DNA of 18,859 nucleotides from an uncultured bacterium (lineage in GTDB: Bacteria; Actinomycetota; Coriobacteriia; Coriobacteriales; Atopobiaceae): NCBI GenBank assembly GCA_905215465.1, contig CAJMPT010000033.1, positions 1 through 18,859 on the forward strand, read 5' to 3'. Below the pieces are notes generated by a model, which saw nothing but the letters and a program-made list of their open reading frames with translations, was not told the origin of the DNA and searched no databases. The translations under genes and the position numbers were made by a program. Position 1 is the first letter of the stretch. Every line of letters starts with the position of its first letter. Positions 6,757 through 13,853 of this stretch are shown here, piece by piece.

Positions 6757-6822
6757 GCTTTTCTCGCAGAAGGCGGCATGCCATAGTGGAGCGGCAACGT
6801 ATGGCACTACCTGTGAGAAAGC
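6757..6822. promoter_or_regulatory. Nested inverted repeats between lysR and the EamA gene
   Basis: TGCCATA (6779-6785) and TATGGCA (6800-6806) form a perfect 7-bp dyad with a 14-bp spacer. Outside it, GCTTTTCTCGCAG (6757-6769) and CTGTGAGAAAGC (6811-6822) form an imperfect dyad with nearly the same centre. LysR proteins bind interrupted dyads in such divergent regions, so this is a plausible operator for both genes. Confidence 0.45.
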
Positions 6823-6834
6823 AGCATTCAGAGC

Positions 6835-7755
6835 ATGTCAAAGGCAACCCAGAAGTACCTGGCCTCCCTCATCCTCTTTGGGTCCAACGGCATCGTTGCC
6901 TCCATGATCGACCTGCCGAGCCTCTTCATCGTACTTGCCCGCGTGAGCCTGGGCGCCACCCTGCTGGTGGCCCTGGTCGTGCTCTCGCGCTCCGCACGCA
7001 CCAACCTGCAGGCACCCAAGCACCCCAGGCAGGCTCTCTACCTGGCAATCTCTGGCGCGGCCCTGGGCGTGGCGTGGCTCTTCCTCTTTGAGGCCTACCG
7101 CTACGTGGGCGTGGGCGTGGCGTCCCTGCTCTTCTACTGCGGCCCCGTCATCGTGATGGCGCTCTCCCCCATGCTCTTCAAGACGCGCCTCACCGCACAG
7201 AAGGTCCTGGGCTTTGCGGCCGTGACCGTAGGTGCCTTCCTCGTGGTGGGCCAGGGCCTGGGCGAGGGCGTGAGCCCCTGGGGCCTCTTCCTGGGCGCCA
7301 TGAGCGCGGTCATGTACGCCGTCATGGTCATCTTCAGCAAGAAGGTCACCAGAATCGGCGGTGTGGAGTGCTCCGCCATCCAGCTTTGCGGAAGCCTTGC
7401 CGCCGTTGCCGTCTACCTGGGCTTCTCTGCAGCCACAGGCTCCATCGAGCTACCGAGCGCCGCAATGCTCGCCCACCTCAACGTGCCCGCGGCCCTCTGC
7501 ATCGGCCTGGTCAACACGGGCCTTGGCTGCTACATGTACTTCTCGTCCATGGGAGAGCTGCCTGTGACGCGCGTGGCCGTCTGCGGGTACCTCGAGCCGC
7601 TCTCTGCCGTGGTGCTCTCCGCCCTGCTGCTGGGCGAGGCCATGACCCCGGCAAACGTGCTGGGCGCGGCCCTCATCCTCGGCGGCGCCATCTACTCAGA
7701 GCTTGGCGAGAAGCTCCGCCTGCGCGCCGCCGGCAACCGCATGGCCACCGCGTAG
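6835..7755 (+). CDS. EamA-family (DMT superfamily) transporter
   Basis: 306 residues with ten hydrophobic segments in two five-helix halves, the standard layout of EamA/RhaT-type drug-metabolite transporters in the cytoplasmic membrane. The first half contains the family-typical SLFIVLARVSLGATLL and GVGVASLLFYCGPVIVMALSP. The second has GLVNTGLGCYMYFSSMGELPVTRVAVCGYLEPLSAVVLSALLLGE, where the conserved proline of EamA proteins (YLEPL) is visible. Members export amino acids, nucleobases or other metabolites; the substrate here is unknown. The ATG has only a weak ribosome site. It is divergent from lysR, which probably regulates it, and a strong terminator lies 44 bp after the stop. Confidence 0.93.
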   Translation: MSKATQKYLASLILFGSNGIVASMIDLPSLFIVLARVSLGATLLVALVVLSRSARTNLQAPKHPRQALYLAISGAALGVAWLFLFEAYRYVGVGVASLLFYCGPVIVMALSPMLFKTRLTAQKVLGFAAVTVGAFLVVGQGLGEGVSPWGLFLGAMSAVMYAVMVIFSKKVTRIGGVECSAIQLCGSLAAVAVYLGFSAATGSIELPSAAMLAHLNVPAALCIGLVNTGLGCYMYFSSMGELPVTRVAVCGYLEPLSAVVLSALLLGEAMTPANVLGAALILGGAIYSELGEKLRLRAAGNRMATA

Positions 7756-7798
7756 GCAACGCCCGGCTCTCTCAAAACCGACAATCATTGCCGCCATT

Positions 7799-7834
7799 GT
7801 GCCCGGATGCCACATCCGGGCACTTCTCGTCTTG
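7799..7834 (+). terminator. Intrinsic terminator after the EamA gene
   Basis: A perfect 11-bp stem, GTGCCCGGATG (7799-7809) with CATCCGGGCAC (7813-7823), closes a three-base loop. It is followed by TTCTCGTCTTG, a pyrimidine-rich tail. Confidence 0.8.
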
Positions 7835-7859
7835 CGCCACGCCGCTTCTGGCATATCCT
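7832..7859 (+). promoter_or_regulatory. Candidate promoter for the HAD phosphatase
   Basis: TTGCGC (7832-7837), a 16-bp spacer and TATCCT (7854-7859) lie directly after the upstream terminator and about 45 bp before the ATG at 7905. Fair match to the housekeeping consensus, judged by eye. Confidence 0.35.
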
Positions 7860-7904
7860 TTTGAACCGGAAATCACGCAACCAGGAAGCACCGGGGAGAA
7901 ACGC

Positions 7905-8732
7905 ATGGCCTACCAGCTCATTGCCTTTGACATGGACGGAACGCTGCTCGATTCCAAGAAGGACGTGCTGCCCTCCTCCGTTGCGGCCATTGACGAGGCG
8001 CTCGCCGCCGGCAAGGACGTGGCCATCGCCTCCGGGCGCTGCCCCAAGATGGTCCTCATGTACCGCAACGTCATCCCCCACGTGCGCTACGCCATCTGCA
8101 GCGCGGGAGCAGCCATCGTGGACCTCTTCGAGGCCAAGACCCTGGAGACCACCGAGGTCCCCGCAACGGCCCTCCAGAAGGTCATGGCGGCCAGCCGCGG
8201 CATGGACAAGTTCATCGAGACCACCTGCGACGGGGAGTTCGTTGTCCCCGGCCCGGAGATGGAGCACTGCGAGCGCTACAGCCTGGGCGTCTACAAGTCC
8301 CTCTACCGCGAGCAGGGCACGGTGCTGGACAGCGTCGACGCCGCCGAGGCCTTCACGCTCGACCCGGCGCACCGCATCCAGAAGCTGAACCTTCACTACA
8401 CCTGCGACGAGGACCGCGACGCGGCCGTTGCCTCCCTTGCCGGCGAGGACGTCAACGTTGTGTACTGCGAGAAGCACAGCATCGAGGTCACCCACGCCAG
8501 CGTGACCAAGGGGACGGGACTGCTGGCCCTGGCGGCCCAGCTGGGCATTTCTTACGAGCAGACCATCGCCGTCGGCGACGCCGACAACGACCTCCCCATG
8601 CTGCGCGCGGCCGGCCTAGCCGTGGCCATGGGCAACGCCAACGAGAACGCCCGTGCCGCGTCCGACGTCACAGTGGCCGACAACGACCACGACGGCTGTG
8701 CCGAGGCCATCCACCGCTTCCTGCTGGGGTAA
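7905..8732 (+). CDS. Cof-type HAD-IIB family hydrolase
   Basis: 275 residues, normal for Cof/YidA-type haloacid dehalogenase phosphatases, which remove phosphate from sugar phosphates, flavin precursors or related metabolites. All four HAD motifs are visible: the nucleophile motif FDMDGTLLDS (Asp9, Asp11), motif II in IASGR (Ser43), the lysine of SVTKGTGLLAL (Lys202), and the metal-binding GDADNDLPML (224-233). The type IIB cap domain lies between about 80 and 185. The ATG at 7905 is chosen over an open frame extending more than 170 codons upstream: GGGGAG lies six bases before it and homology begins at AYQLIAFDMDG. It converges with the luxR-type gene with only 15 bp between stops and no obvious terminator. 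Confidence 0.94.
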   Translation: MAYQLIAFDMDGTLLDSKKDVLPSSVAAIDEALAAGKDVAIASGRCPKMVLMYRNVIPHVRYAICSAGAAIVDLFEAKTLETTEVPATALQKVMAASRGMDKFIETTCDGEFVVPGPEMEHCERYSLGVYKSLYREQGTVLDSVDAAEAFTLDPAHRIQKLNLHYTCDEDRDAAVASLAGEDVNVVYCEKHSIEVTHASVTKGTGLLALAAQLGISYEQTIAVGDADNDLPMLRAAGLAVAMGNANENARAASDVTVADNDHDGCAEAIHRFLLG

Positions 8733-8747
8733 GGAGCCCTCCCTTCT

Positions 8748-9902
8748 TTATCCACTTGTCAGCGTGCCGAGCTCGGTCACGCCATCTTCCGCGTACACCG
8801 TAAGCACGGGGCTCTTCTCGACATCGTCTACGTGCACATAGCCATGGGCACCGTTTGACGCCGTCGTTGCCTCAAGATCGAGCTTGCCGCCAAGGTACAG
8901 GTCCGCAAGCTCCTTGCTGCCAAACCTTTGCCCGGCCTCGTTGACGCCAAACAGGATGTGCCCCTCGGAGTCACGTGCCGCAAAGGGGGTCGCATCCGGG
9001 CTCGGCTTCTCGGTTCCAAGGTCATTGACCTGCCATTCGAACAGCGAGAACGTTCCGAGCTCCGTTCGACCGTCCATGTCATACAGGGGCGAGCCTGGCT
9101 CCGCGTTCTGGGGTGCAAAGCCCTTCTCGCCGCTCTCCCCCTCGGCCGCATATAGGTCTGCTATGCCGCCCAGATACGCCGTCACCCAATCGCGACGTCC
9201 AAATCGCTGGCCGTTTTCGTTCACTCCGAAGAGAATCGTTCCATCCTCGGCCTTGGCGGTAAAGGGTGTGGCATCAGTCCCCCGAGCTGCAGCCAAAGAA
9301 CCGATGGGTCCGTTTGAAGCAGATGGCGCTATCGCCTGCAGCAGAGCAATCGCCCCTACAAGAACAATGGCTACTACGGCGAGAATCGTCCAGAGTCGCT
9401 TCCCAGAGCTCCCCGTCGCAGGCTCCGTCTCCCGCCCGCCGCGGCCCTTCAGGAGCTCGACCAGCTCTTCTCTGGAGTGGATGCCCAGAAGCTTGTAGCC
9501 ATACGCTCTAGCAGAGTTGACCGTTCCCGCAGCAATCCCAAGCTCTGAGGCTATCTCGGCAGTTGTCCTGCCCGCGGCAATGAGCGAGCACACGCTGGCT
9601 TGGGTCTCGTTGAGGCCCCTCTCCCTCAGCTTCTCGTTCACATCCACATTGACCTCGGCCACTGGCCAGGCCCGGTGCAGCGAGACCAGCTCTCGACCGG
9701 AGCCTACCCCCAGCTTCTCATACGCACGCTTCCTATAGCTTCCGACAGACGAGGGACTGACCCCCATAATGTCCGCAGCCTCCTGAGCGGTCATTCCCTG
9801 GAGCAGGGAGCGAGCGGCGTCCTTCTCGCGATCGGTCAGCGATGCCTCGTCAAATGCGCGCTCGACCGCCTCGGATTCTCGCTGAAACGAATGGTTACCC
9901 AC
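8748..9902 (-). CDS. Membrane-anchored regulator: two LuxR-type HTH domains plus duplicated extracytoplasmic domain
   Basis: 384 residues with an unusual layout. Two LuxR/GerE-type HTH domains stand in tandem, about 20-76 (LTDREKDAARSLLQGMTAQE, SYRKRAYEKLGV) and 95-151 (LNETQASVCSLIAAGRTTAE, AYGYKLLGI). One membrane helix follows (about 170-192), leaving about 190 residues outside the membrane. The outer part is an internal duplication: 210-284 and 303-380 each carry ATPF, ILFGVNE-x-GQRFG, YLGG-x-x-DL and a late TELGT. The first 43 residues of each copy are about 58% identical by hand count. There is no receiver, kinase or autoinducer-binding domain. The start is GTG at 9902-9900, preceded by GGGGAGG. 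A one-protein sensor acting on DNA from the membrane is the natural reading; ligand and targets are unknown. By eye it is less GC-rich than its neighbours. Confidence 0.85.
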   Translation of the reverse strand: MGNHSFQRESEAVERAFDEASLTDREKDAARSLLQGMTAQEAADIMGVSPSSVGSYRKRAYEKLGVGSGRELVSLHRAWPVAEVNVDVNEKLRERGLNETQASVCSLIAAGRTTAEIASELGIAAGTVNSARAYGYKLLGIHSREELVELLKGRGGRETEPATGSSGKRLWTILAVVAIVLVGAIALLQAIAPSASNGPIGSLAAARGTDATPFTAKAEDGTILFGVNENGQRFGRRDWVTAYLGGIADLYAAEGESGEKGFAPQNAEPGSPLYDMDGRTELGTFSLFEWQVNDLGTEKPSPDATPFAARDSEGHILFGVNEAGQRFGSKELADLYLGGKLDLEATTASNGAHGYVHVDDVEKSPVLTVYAEDGVTELGTLTSG

Positions 9903-10041
9903 TTGATACCTCCCCTCAGGGTCGGCACGTTTCCTGAAGTGTATCCAGCCGCCGTCCTCCGGTATGTAGCAAGAGCTTATGAACCATGCCGCAGGTCAAA
10001 AATAGCTGCCCTTCGGCCATCCCCAAGCCACCAAGCCAAGG

Positions 10042-10077
10042 CGGCCCCGGGACGCATCTCGTCGCGTCCCGGGGCCG
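10042..10077 (-). terminator. Terminator hairpin after the asparaginase gene
   Basis: A perfect 13-bp stem, CGGCCCCGGGACG (10042-10054) with CGTCCCGGGGCCG (10065-10077), closes a 10-base loop 21 bp after the stop codon. The minus-strand tail is CCTTGGCTTGG, so termination relies on stem strength. The rest of the 9903-10098 gap holds no gene I can support. Confidence 0.7.
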
Positions 10078-10098
10078 TCTTGCTTCTCCGCTCCCGCC

Positions 10099-11121
10099 CT
10101 AGAGCGTCGTTCGGTCGTGGTTGACCTCGCGGTAGAAGAGCTCGCGAATCTTGTGGGGGTCGCGCGTCTGGCCGAGGACCCACATGGTCTTGGCAACCAG
10201 TGCCTCGGTGGTCATGTCGTCTCCCTTGAGGATGCCGGGGTTGTCCGCATAGGCGCGGCCGACCTCGTAGACGCCCAGGTCAAGACCCTCCTCCGGCACC
10301 TGCGTGGTCACCACCAGCGTGCGGCCGGAGCCCACCCAGTCAAGGATGGCGTCCTCGTAGGAGCCATCCCCGTAGGAGGGGATGCCGCCGATGCCGAAGG
10401 TCTCAAGAATGATGGCGTCGTAGTCGCGCTTGAGCAGGCCGAAGATGCTGGGCTGCAGCTCGGGCGTGAGCTTCAGCACAATGACGCGCTCGTCGACGCC
10501 GTCGTAGACGCGCGGGGCCGCCCCGGTGCGCTCAGGCGCCACGACACCCGCCGCCTCGCCCGCGCGCACGATGCGGTTGTTGCGGATGTATGCCAGTGAG
10601 GGGTAGTTCATGCTGCTGAACGCGTTGAAGCTCATGGTGCGTTGCTTGTGGGCGCGCGTGCCGGCGATGACCTTGCCCGAGAAGACCACGTTGACGTCAC
10701 GGCTGGCGCCGTCGGCGGCGTACAGCACGGACTGGTAGAGGTTGAGCTTGGCGTCAGTGAAGGGGCTCGCCATGGGCTGCTGGGAGCCTGTGAGCACGAT
10801 GGGCTTCTCGCTGTCCTGGATGAGGTAGGAGAGGGCCGCCGCGGTGTAGGCCATGGTGTCGGTGCCATGCAGCACCACAAAGCCGTCGTAGCAGTCGTAG
10901 GCCTCCACGATGACGTCGCGGATCTTGAGCCAGTCGCGCGGGCGCATGTTGGTGCTGTCGATGTTCATGGGCTGAACAAAGTCCAGCTCGGCGATGGTGT
11001 CAAGCAGGGGAACCTTGTCCGCGAGCTCGCGGCCGGACGCCGTGGGGGTGAGTCCGCCGCCGTCCCCGTCCGAGGTGGAGGCAATGGTTCCGCCGGTGGC
11101 GATGATGAGGACGCGCTTCAC
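10099..11121 (-). CDS. ansA: Type I (cytoplasmic) L-asparaginase
   Basis: 340 residues. Hydrolyses L-asparagine to aspartate and ammonia. Catalytic residues by comparison with E. coli AnsA are Thr12 in ATGGTIAS (T14), Thr87 and Asp88 in LHGTDTMAYTAAALS (T91, D92), and Lys159 in AGTRAHK (K163). The HGTDTMAYTA-x-ALS block and lysine placement match type I rather than the secreted type II enzyme, and there is no signal peptide. The GTG at 11121-11119 is preferred because GGAG lies six bases upstream and KRVLIIATGGT is the usual first strand. An ATG at 11157-11155 in frame lacks a ribosome site. It starts 54 bp after the ABC permease and may share its transcript; a strong hairpin follows. Confidence 0.93.
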   Translation of the reverse strand: MKRVLIIATGGTIASTSDGDGGGLTPTASGRELADKVPLLDTIAELDFVQPMNIDSTNMRPRDWLKIRDVIVEAYDCYDGFVVLHGTDTMAYTAAALSYLIQDSEKPIVLTGSQQPMASPFTDAKLNLYQSVLYAADGASRDVNVVFSGKVIAGTRAHKQRTMSFNAFSSMNYPSLAYIRNNRIVRAGEAAGVVAPERTGAAPRVYDGVDERVIVLKLTPELQPSIFGLLKRDYDAIILETFGIGGIPSYGDGSYEDAILDWVGSGRTLVVTTQVPEEGLDLGVYEVGRAYADNPGILKGDDMTTEALVAKTMWVLGQTRDPHKIRELFYREVNHDRTTL

Positions 11122-11175
11122 GTGGGCTCCCGTCTCTTGCGGTTTTCTCGCCCCCACATTCTACGTCGCCAGGCG

Positions 11176-12903
11176 CTACGGCTCGATGGTCGCAAGCCAC
11201 CTGGTCGCGGGGCCACAGGCGTAGGCGCGGATGGCCAGGAACTCGGCCGCCAGCAGCACGAGCGCCCCCAGGATGGGGAGGGCCCCCGCGTCGAGCCCCA
11301 GCACAAGGGGCACGATGACGCAGGCAAGTGGCAGGGCCATAACCAACAGCGAGAGCACGAGGCTCAGCAGCAGAAGGACAAGCGCCTCGCCGGAGCTGGA
11401 GAGCTCGGACTCACTCGCCCAGCCCAGGTTGGGCCTGCGCGCGCCGATGATAAGGGCAAGCAGGTCACAGGTCGCCGTGGCCAGAACGAAGAAGGCCAGC
11501 ATGACAAGGAGCGTGACCGGCGGCAGGCCCAGGACCAGAAACGCCACCAAAAGCAGCACCACCACGGGACCGCGCCCCACCAGCGTCAGGGCGGCAAACT
11601 TTGCCATGAGATAGGAGCCAAAGTCGCACGGCATGGTCCTGAAGAGGAAGAAGTCGCGCCCATCCATGCTCACGGAGCGCATGAACGTGAACGAGAGCAG
11701 GCAGCAGAAGAAGGCGAGAAGCGCCGTCACAAACAGCAGCACAAAGCCAGAGGTGCCGTCGAGCGTCATCGTGGCCGCAAGGGCGCGGATCTCGTCGAAG
11801 GAGGCGCCCTCCGAGGAGCCCACGGCGCCGGTCATGCCCGAGAACGCCATGATGGCCGGGAGCAGCCACATGGTGAGCACGAACTGGTTGAAGAAGGCAG
11901 GCACCCTCACCAGCTGGGCCACGCCGACGGAGAAGAAGGCCTTGAACTGGCTCCTGGAGCCCACCGCCTGGGCGAGTTCCGCCGCCTCGTACCTGCCGTG
12001 ACTTGAGGTTGCCGACCCGCCCGCCATGCCGCGGACGGCGTCAAAGTACCAGCGGCCGGACAGCACGCTCAGCAGCGCCACGTAGCAGGCGGTGAGGGCT
12101 GCCATGCCCAGCACCCCCAGCAGGGACGCGGAGCCGGCACCAAAGGTCAGGCCGCCCAGGGCAAGGGGCGGGCACAGAAGGCAGAACGCCACGCGGGCAA
12201 CCGGCGCAGAGGCAATGCCCCCGACCATGCTCGCCGCCGCGGCGGCGTCGATGCCGTCCGCGCCGTCATAGGCGCCCATCGTTGTCACAAGGACGATGGC
12301 CAGCGCAAACACGGTGCTCACCAGGCCAAAGACGCGGGCAAAGCGGTCCTTGTCGGCCACGAGCCTGGAGAAGCGCACGATGGGCAGGGCAACCAGCACC
12401 AGGGCCATGTTGACGGCAACGCAGCAGAGGAGAAACGCCAGCACCACGACGAACCAGGTCAGAGGCCCTTCTCCCCTGCCGGCGAGGACGCCCAGCGAGA
12501 GCGGCAGCACCGCCAGGTCGACGGCCATCATGCCGGCCATGTAGTTTGCGAGCTTGGCCCACACGATGGTGGTCCCGCCCACGGGAAGTGCCAGGTAGAA
12601 GGCAATGTCCCCGCTGAAGAAGAGCGAGCTCACGGCCGTGTAGAACCCCATGGTGAGAGAGATCGCCACCAGGGTCACCACGCTCAGCTCGAAGGCCGTC
12701 AGCACGGAGGCACCCATCTGGCCCAGCTTGAGGCCGCCGGCAAGCAGCATGGCCGCAATCATGCCAAACGAGAACACCAGGCTCACAATGCGAGAGGTGC
12801 CGCCCGTGCCGCCAGACTTGCCCATGCCATTGTCGGCGCGCTCCTCTCCCTTGCGGATGGCCCCAAAGAGGGCGCGGAACTGGGCCCAGTCAAACCCGGC
12901 CAC
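11176..12903 (-). CDS. Large ABC exporter permease subunit
   Basis: 575 residues, almost entirely hydrophobic, with about 12-14 predicted membrane helices. Examples are IVSLVFSFGMIAAMLL near 38-53 and a dense cluster in the last 150 residues. A cytoplasmic stretch, DGRDFFLFRTMPCDFGSYLMAKF, resembles the coupling region between helices of large ABC-2-type permeases. No ATP-binding motif is present. The start is GTG at 12903-12901, one base after the stop codon of the upstream ATPase, with GGAGGAG overlapping that gene's end; the frame is open further back but out of homology. With the ATPase it should form an efflux pump in the cytoplasmic membrane. Substrate unknown; lipid, peptide or drug export are all possible. 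Confidence 0.82.
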   Translation of the reverse strand: MAGFDWAQFRALFGAIRKGEERADNGMGKSGGTGGTSRIVSLVFSFGMIAAMLLAGGLKLGQMGASVLTAFELSVVTLVAISLTMGFYTAVSSLFFSGDIAFYLALPVGGTTIVWAKLANYMAGMMAVDLAVLPLSLGVLAGRGEGPLTWFVVVLAFLLCCVAVNMALVLVALPIVRFSRLVADKDRFARVFGLVSTVFALAIVLVTTMGAYDGADGIDAAAAASMVGGIASAPVARVAFCLLCPPLALGGLTFGAGSASLLGVLGMAALTACYVALLSVLSGRWYFDAVRGMAGGSATSSHGRYEAAELAQAVGSRSQFKAFFSVGVAQLVRVPAFFNQFVLTMWLLPAIMAFSGMTGAVGSSEGASFDEIRALAATMTLDGTSGFVLLFVTALLAFFCCLLSFTFMRSVSMDGRDFFLFRTMPCDFGSYLMAKFAALTLVGRGPVVVLLLVAFLVLGLPPVTLLVMLAFFVLATATCDLLALIIGARRPNLGWASESELSSSGEALVLLLLSLVLSLLVMALPLACVIVPLVLGLDAGALPILGALVLLAAEFLAIRAYACGPATRWLATIEP

Positions 12904-12904
12904 G

Positions 12905-13693
12905 CTACATCTCCTCCGCGGGCGCGTCGGCGTCCCCTGCGACCGAGCCGACGCCGGCCAGGGGCGAGTTGTCACCCGTGAGCTCCAGGAACATCTCCTC
13001 CAGGGAGCCGTTGTTGCGGAAGTGCTCGCGCATCTGGTCGACGGTGCCAACAAACAACAGCTCGCCGTGGGCGATGATGCCCACGCGGTCCACGACCTTC
13101 TCGGCCACGTCAAGCACGTGCGTGGAGAAGAGCACGGTCTTGCCTGCGTTGGCGTGCTCGCGCATGGACTGCTTGAGGAGCCAGGCCGCCTTGGGGTCAA
13201 GGCCGGTCATGGGCTCGTCGAGCACCCAGACGTCGGGGTTGGGCAGAAGCGCGCCCATGACCATCATCTTCTGGCGCATGCCGTGGGAGTAGGAGCTGAT
13301 CTTGTCGTCGAGCCTCTCCGCCATGCCGTAGTCCTCGGCAAGCCTTGAGATCCTGGGGGCGCGCACGTCCTCGGGGACGCCGTAGACATCCGCAACGAAG
13401 CGCAGGTACTCGCGGCCGCGCAGGCGCAGCAGGTGGTCCGGCGAGTCACCGACGAAGCACAGGCTCCGCTTGGCCTCTATGGGGTTGGCTGTGACGTCAA
13501 TGCCGTTGACCGTGACCGTGCCCTTGGTGGGCGCGAGCACGCCGGCGAGCATGTTGAGCGTGGTGGACTTGCCCGCTCCGTTGGGGCCCAGAAGGCCAAA
13601 GATCTCTCCGTCACGGATCTCAAGCGAGAGGTCTTTCACCGAGAAGGTCTTTCCGCCATCGTAGGACTTGGACACGTGATCGATTTGAATCAC
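12905..13693 (-). CDS. ABC transporter ATP-binding protein (exporter type)
   Basis: 262 residues. Powers the adjacent permease. Walker A is GPNGAGKST (36-44), the signature is SHGMRQ (136-141), Walker B is VWVLDE (155-160), the D-loop is GLD, and the switch His is His192 in STHVLD. At the Q-loop, where most ABC ATPases have Gln, the sequence reads CFVGDSPDHLL, with Asp83 at the Q position; similar changes occur in BcrA/YtrB-type exporters. The last 20 or so residues are a low-complexity acidic tail. The start is GTG at 13693-13691 with AGGAG five bases upstream. It is the first gene of a unit with the permease (1-bp gap) and perhaps ansA. Confidence 0.94.
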   Translation of the reverse strand: MIQIDHVSKSYDGGKTFSVKDLSLEIRDGEIFGLLGPNGAGKSTTLNMLAGVLAPTKGTVTVNGIDVTANPIEAKRSLCFVGDSPDHLLRLRGREYLRFVADVYGVPEDVRAPRISRLAEDYGMAERLDDKISSYSHGMRQKMMVMGALLPNPDVWVLDEPMTGLDPKAAWLLKQSMREHANAGKTVLFSTHVLDVAEKVVDRVGIIAHGELLFVGTVDQMREHFRNNGSLEEMFLELTGDNSPLAGVGSVAGDADAPAEEM

Positions 13694-13781
13694 GATGGCT
13701 CCTAACCGCGCTTAGCTGTATAAACCGTTTAAATCTACACCACTGGCGGCAGGGAGGCGTTGTGCCGCGCCACCAAAGCGC

Positions 13782-13831
13782 GGCCGGGGGTGCCCTTTCG
13801 CAAGTGAGAAAGGGCACCCCCGGCCAAAAAA
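13782..13831 (-). terminator. Long GC-rich hairpin after the dehydrogenase gene, A-tract on its right
   Basis: A perfect 18-bp stem (13782-13799 with 13808-13825, arms GGCCGGGGGTGCCCTTTC) closes an 8-base loop, 28 bp after the stop codon. AAAAAA (13826-13831) flanks its right side, so for the minus-strand transcript the U-run comes before the hairpin and none follows. It is placed where a terminator is expected, but its polarity is atypical. Confidence 0.6.
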
Positions 13832-13853
13832 GACGGTTCTATTGGCCGGTTCC

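Noticed and set aside
7368..7904. N-terminal extension of the HAD phosphatase by about 180 codons
   Set aside because: It overlaps the EamA gene in another frame, crosses a terminator, and homology with a good ribosome site begins at 7905.
10655..10700. Apparent loss of the catalytic lysine of asparaginase (AAD-Gly where E. coli AnsB has Lys162)
   Set aside because: In type I enzymes the lysine sits later, in a GNRTTK-type motif; here Lys159 in AGTRAHK fills that place and the other motifs are type I, so the active site is complete.
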